From: Promethearchaeota archaeon
GTDB taxonomy: Archaea; Asgardarchaeota; Lokiarchaeia; Sigynarchaeales; MK-D1
Length of the DNA: 5,930 nt
Direction of reading: 5' to 3'
Assembly: GCA_016839865.1 (NCBI GenBank)
Contig: JAEOTN010000335.1
Location: forward strand, 1 to 5,930
This document shows positions 4,845 through 5,930 of the stretch, in pieces; the stretch's first letter is position 1; each line of letters opens with the position of its first letter. The notes below the pieces were generated by a model, which did not search any database, was not told the DNA's origin, and saw only the letters and a program-made list of their open reading frames with translations. The position numbers and the translations under genes were made by a program.

Positions 4845-4862
4845 ATTCGGCCTTCCATTCTC

Positions 4863-4879
4863 TTTTTTTTTATTTTCTT
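4863..4879 (+). terminator. T-tract terminator of the 132-aa gene
   Basis: A run of nine Ts (4863-4871) followed by ATTTTCTT, 18 bases after the stop codon and just before the end of the convergent TPR gene. It matches archaeal oligo-T termination on the plus strand. A 10-bp hairpin in the last codons of the gene (4801-4825) lies about 37 bases upstream. Confidence 0.5.
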
Positions 4880-4884
4880 AAAAT

Positions 4885-5930
4885 TCATTGGTATTTTGAT
4901 AGTTTTTCCATAATATATTTCGTTTTATCGAGACCCAACTCACCATAGAGGTTTGTGGCGATTTTAAAGTGCTTTTTCGCGTTATTCAAATCACCCATTT
5001 GCTTATATGTCACTCCGAGCTCAAAATGTGTATCAGAGAGACCGTAGAGGTGTTTTAGTTTTTCGACCAAGGCGATGTTTTTTTCAAGTAACTTAACAGC
5101 CTCGTCCCATTTTTGTTCTTCTCTAGATATTAAAGCATATGTTTTATTTACCTGATACATTATATTTTCATTGTCTATTTTCGAGGCGATATCTTCAGCA
5201 TGTTTTACATGATTTCTGGCATTTGTCAAATCATCTAATTTGGCATAACAATAGCTGACACCTGCATAACCATAACCCATTAACTTTAAATTATGAAGAT
5301 CTTTTGCTAATTTTAGGAATTCAGTTCCGTATTCTATCGCTTTTTCAAATTCCTCCACATTCCTGTACATAATCGCAAGATTCCCGTATGTTCTAGCGGT
5401 TTCGGATGTGTTATTCGTTTCTTTCAGAATATCAAGACTTGTGTTGTAGCATTCTATTGCTTTCTCTGCTTCACACATCTCATCATATACATTTCCCAAA
5501 TCGATGTTCGTTGAGGCGAGTAAATCCAGATTTTTCATCTTTTCTGCGATTTCCAGGCAATTTCTATAGTTTTGGATTGCCTCTTTATGCTGGCTGTTAC
5601 GCCAATGTATCCTGCCTATTCCCCTGTAAGCTTCCCCCATTCCCGGTAAGAAATCAGCATTCTTTGAGATATCCAAACACCTCTTAAAACAATCCATAGC
5701 CTTATCAAATTGATTCTGCTCCTCAAGGATATGACCTGATTCGCAAATGGCTTCAATCTCAAGTGCTCTATCGCTGAGTATGGTAGCCATATCAGCGCTT
5801 TGGGTGAAATAAAGTAATGCCTTTTTCCAGTCACCACCCATGTAGCGAGCTGTTCCTTTGAGTATCAGGATTTTTGGCCAGATGTGGGGCTCCACATTCT
5901 TCTCATCGAATCTTTCAAGAATCGTAAGGA
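4885..5930 (-). CDS. C-terminal part of a TPR-repeat protein (runs off right edge)
   Basis: Counting from the GTG at 5895, the visible 336 residues form eight consecutive tetratricopeptide repeats with a period of about 40, beginning near residues 6, 46, 86, 126, 166, 206, 246 and 286. Each carries the usual G/A..Y/H positions in helix A and a DKA/EKA/DEA-type start of helix B, for example LGNVYDEMCEAEKAIECY. A short capping helix ends the protein. The 40-residue period is that of kinesin-light-chain / MalT-like TPRs that bind proteins or peptides. GTG 5895 is unlikely to be the true start: the frame stays open to the window edge with in-style residues (LTILERFDEKN), so the N-terminus is outside. 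In archaea such arrays often follow a wing-helix or STAND-type ATPase domain; whether one is present cannot be seen. It is convergent with the 132-aa gene. Confidence 0.9.
   Translation of the reverse strand, partial: LTILERFDEKNVEPHIWPKILILKGTARYMGGDWKKALLYFTQSADMATILSDRALEIEAICESGHILEEQNQFDKAMDCFKRCLDISKNADFLPGMGEAYRGIGRIHWRNSQHKEAIQNYRNCLEIAEKMKNLDLLASTNIDLGNVYDEMCEAEKAIECYNTSLDILKETNNTSETARTYGNLAIMYRNVEEFEKAIEYGTEFLKLAKDLHNLKLMGYGYAGVSYCYAKLDDLTNARNHVKHAEDIASKIDNENIMYQVNKTYALISREEQKWDEAVKLLEKNIALVEKLKHLYGLSDTHFELGVTYKQMGDLNNAKKHFKIATNLYGELGLDKTKYIMEKLSKYQ

Noticed and set aside
5406..5837. plus-strand frame 5406-5687 and minus-strand frame 5616-5837
   Set aside because: Shadows of the TPR gene; the eight-repeat periodicity fixes the true frame.

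Overview
The window reads as archaeal, most likely a Thermoplasmata-type euryarchaeon (inference). Three things point that way: a Rab/Ras-like small GTPase of the form common in uncultured archaea, promoters made of a lone TATA box (box A) followed by a short leader with a GGAGG/GGTGAG ribosome site, and T-tracts without classical bacterial terminators. No rRNA, tRNA, CRISPR array or complete insertion sequence was found.

Left part (1-1470). A minus-strand gene seems to begin at base 7 and leave the window; a nearly perfect Shine-Dalgarno marks it. Next is a complete minus-strand Rab-like GTPase (253-798) with its own TATA box. About 700 bases without a convincing gene follow. They hold a structured 78-nt element (copy A, 922-999) and a doubtful GC-richer open frame (1149-1355).

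Middle part (1470-3530). This visibly more AT-rich block holds two tandem plus-strand genes, a 172-aa coiled-coil hypothetical and a 207-aa four-helix membrane protein with some RipA-like character. A convergent 250-aa single-pass membrane protein faces them. A perfect 16-bp palindrome lies between the converging ends. The block looks like an accessory insertion of envelope-associated proteins, but its function is unknown.

Right part (3530-5930). It starts with the broken 3' end of a minus-strand gene (in-frame TAG). Then come a 62-aa protein with a Cys cluster (3989-4177), copy B of the structured element (4230-4307), a regulatory region rich in inverted repeats, and a secreted 132-aa beta-rich protein (4446-4844). 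The 62-aa and 132-aa genes share an almost identical GTAGA-N-ATTTCTA site upstream, so they may be co-regulated. Last is the C-terminal part of a large TPR protein (4885 to beyond the right edge, minus strand).

The GTPase and the TPR protein could both belong to intracellular signalling or scaffolding, but they lie far apart and nothing here links them directly. The most notable unexplained signals are the twin structured elements, with one apparent compensatory base-pair change, and the shared dyad upstream of the two small genes.
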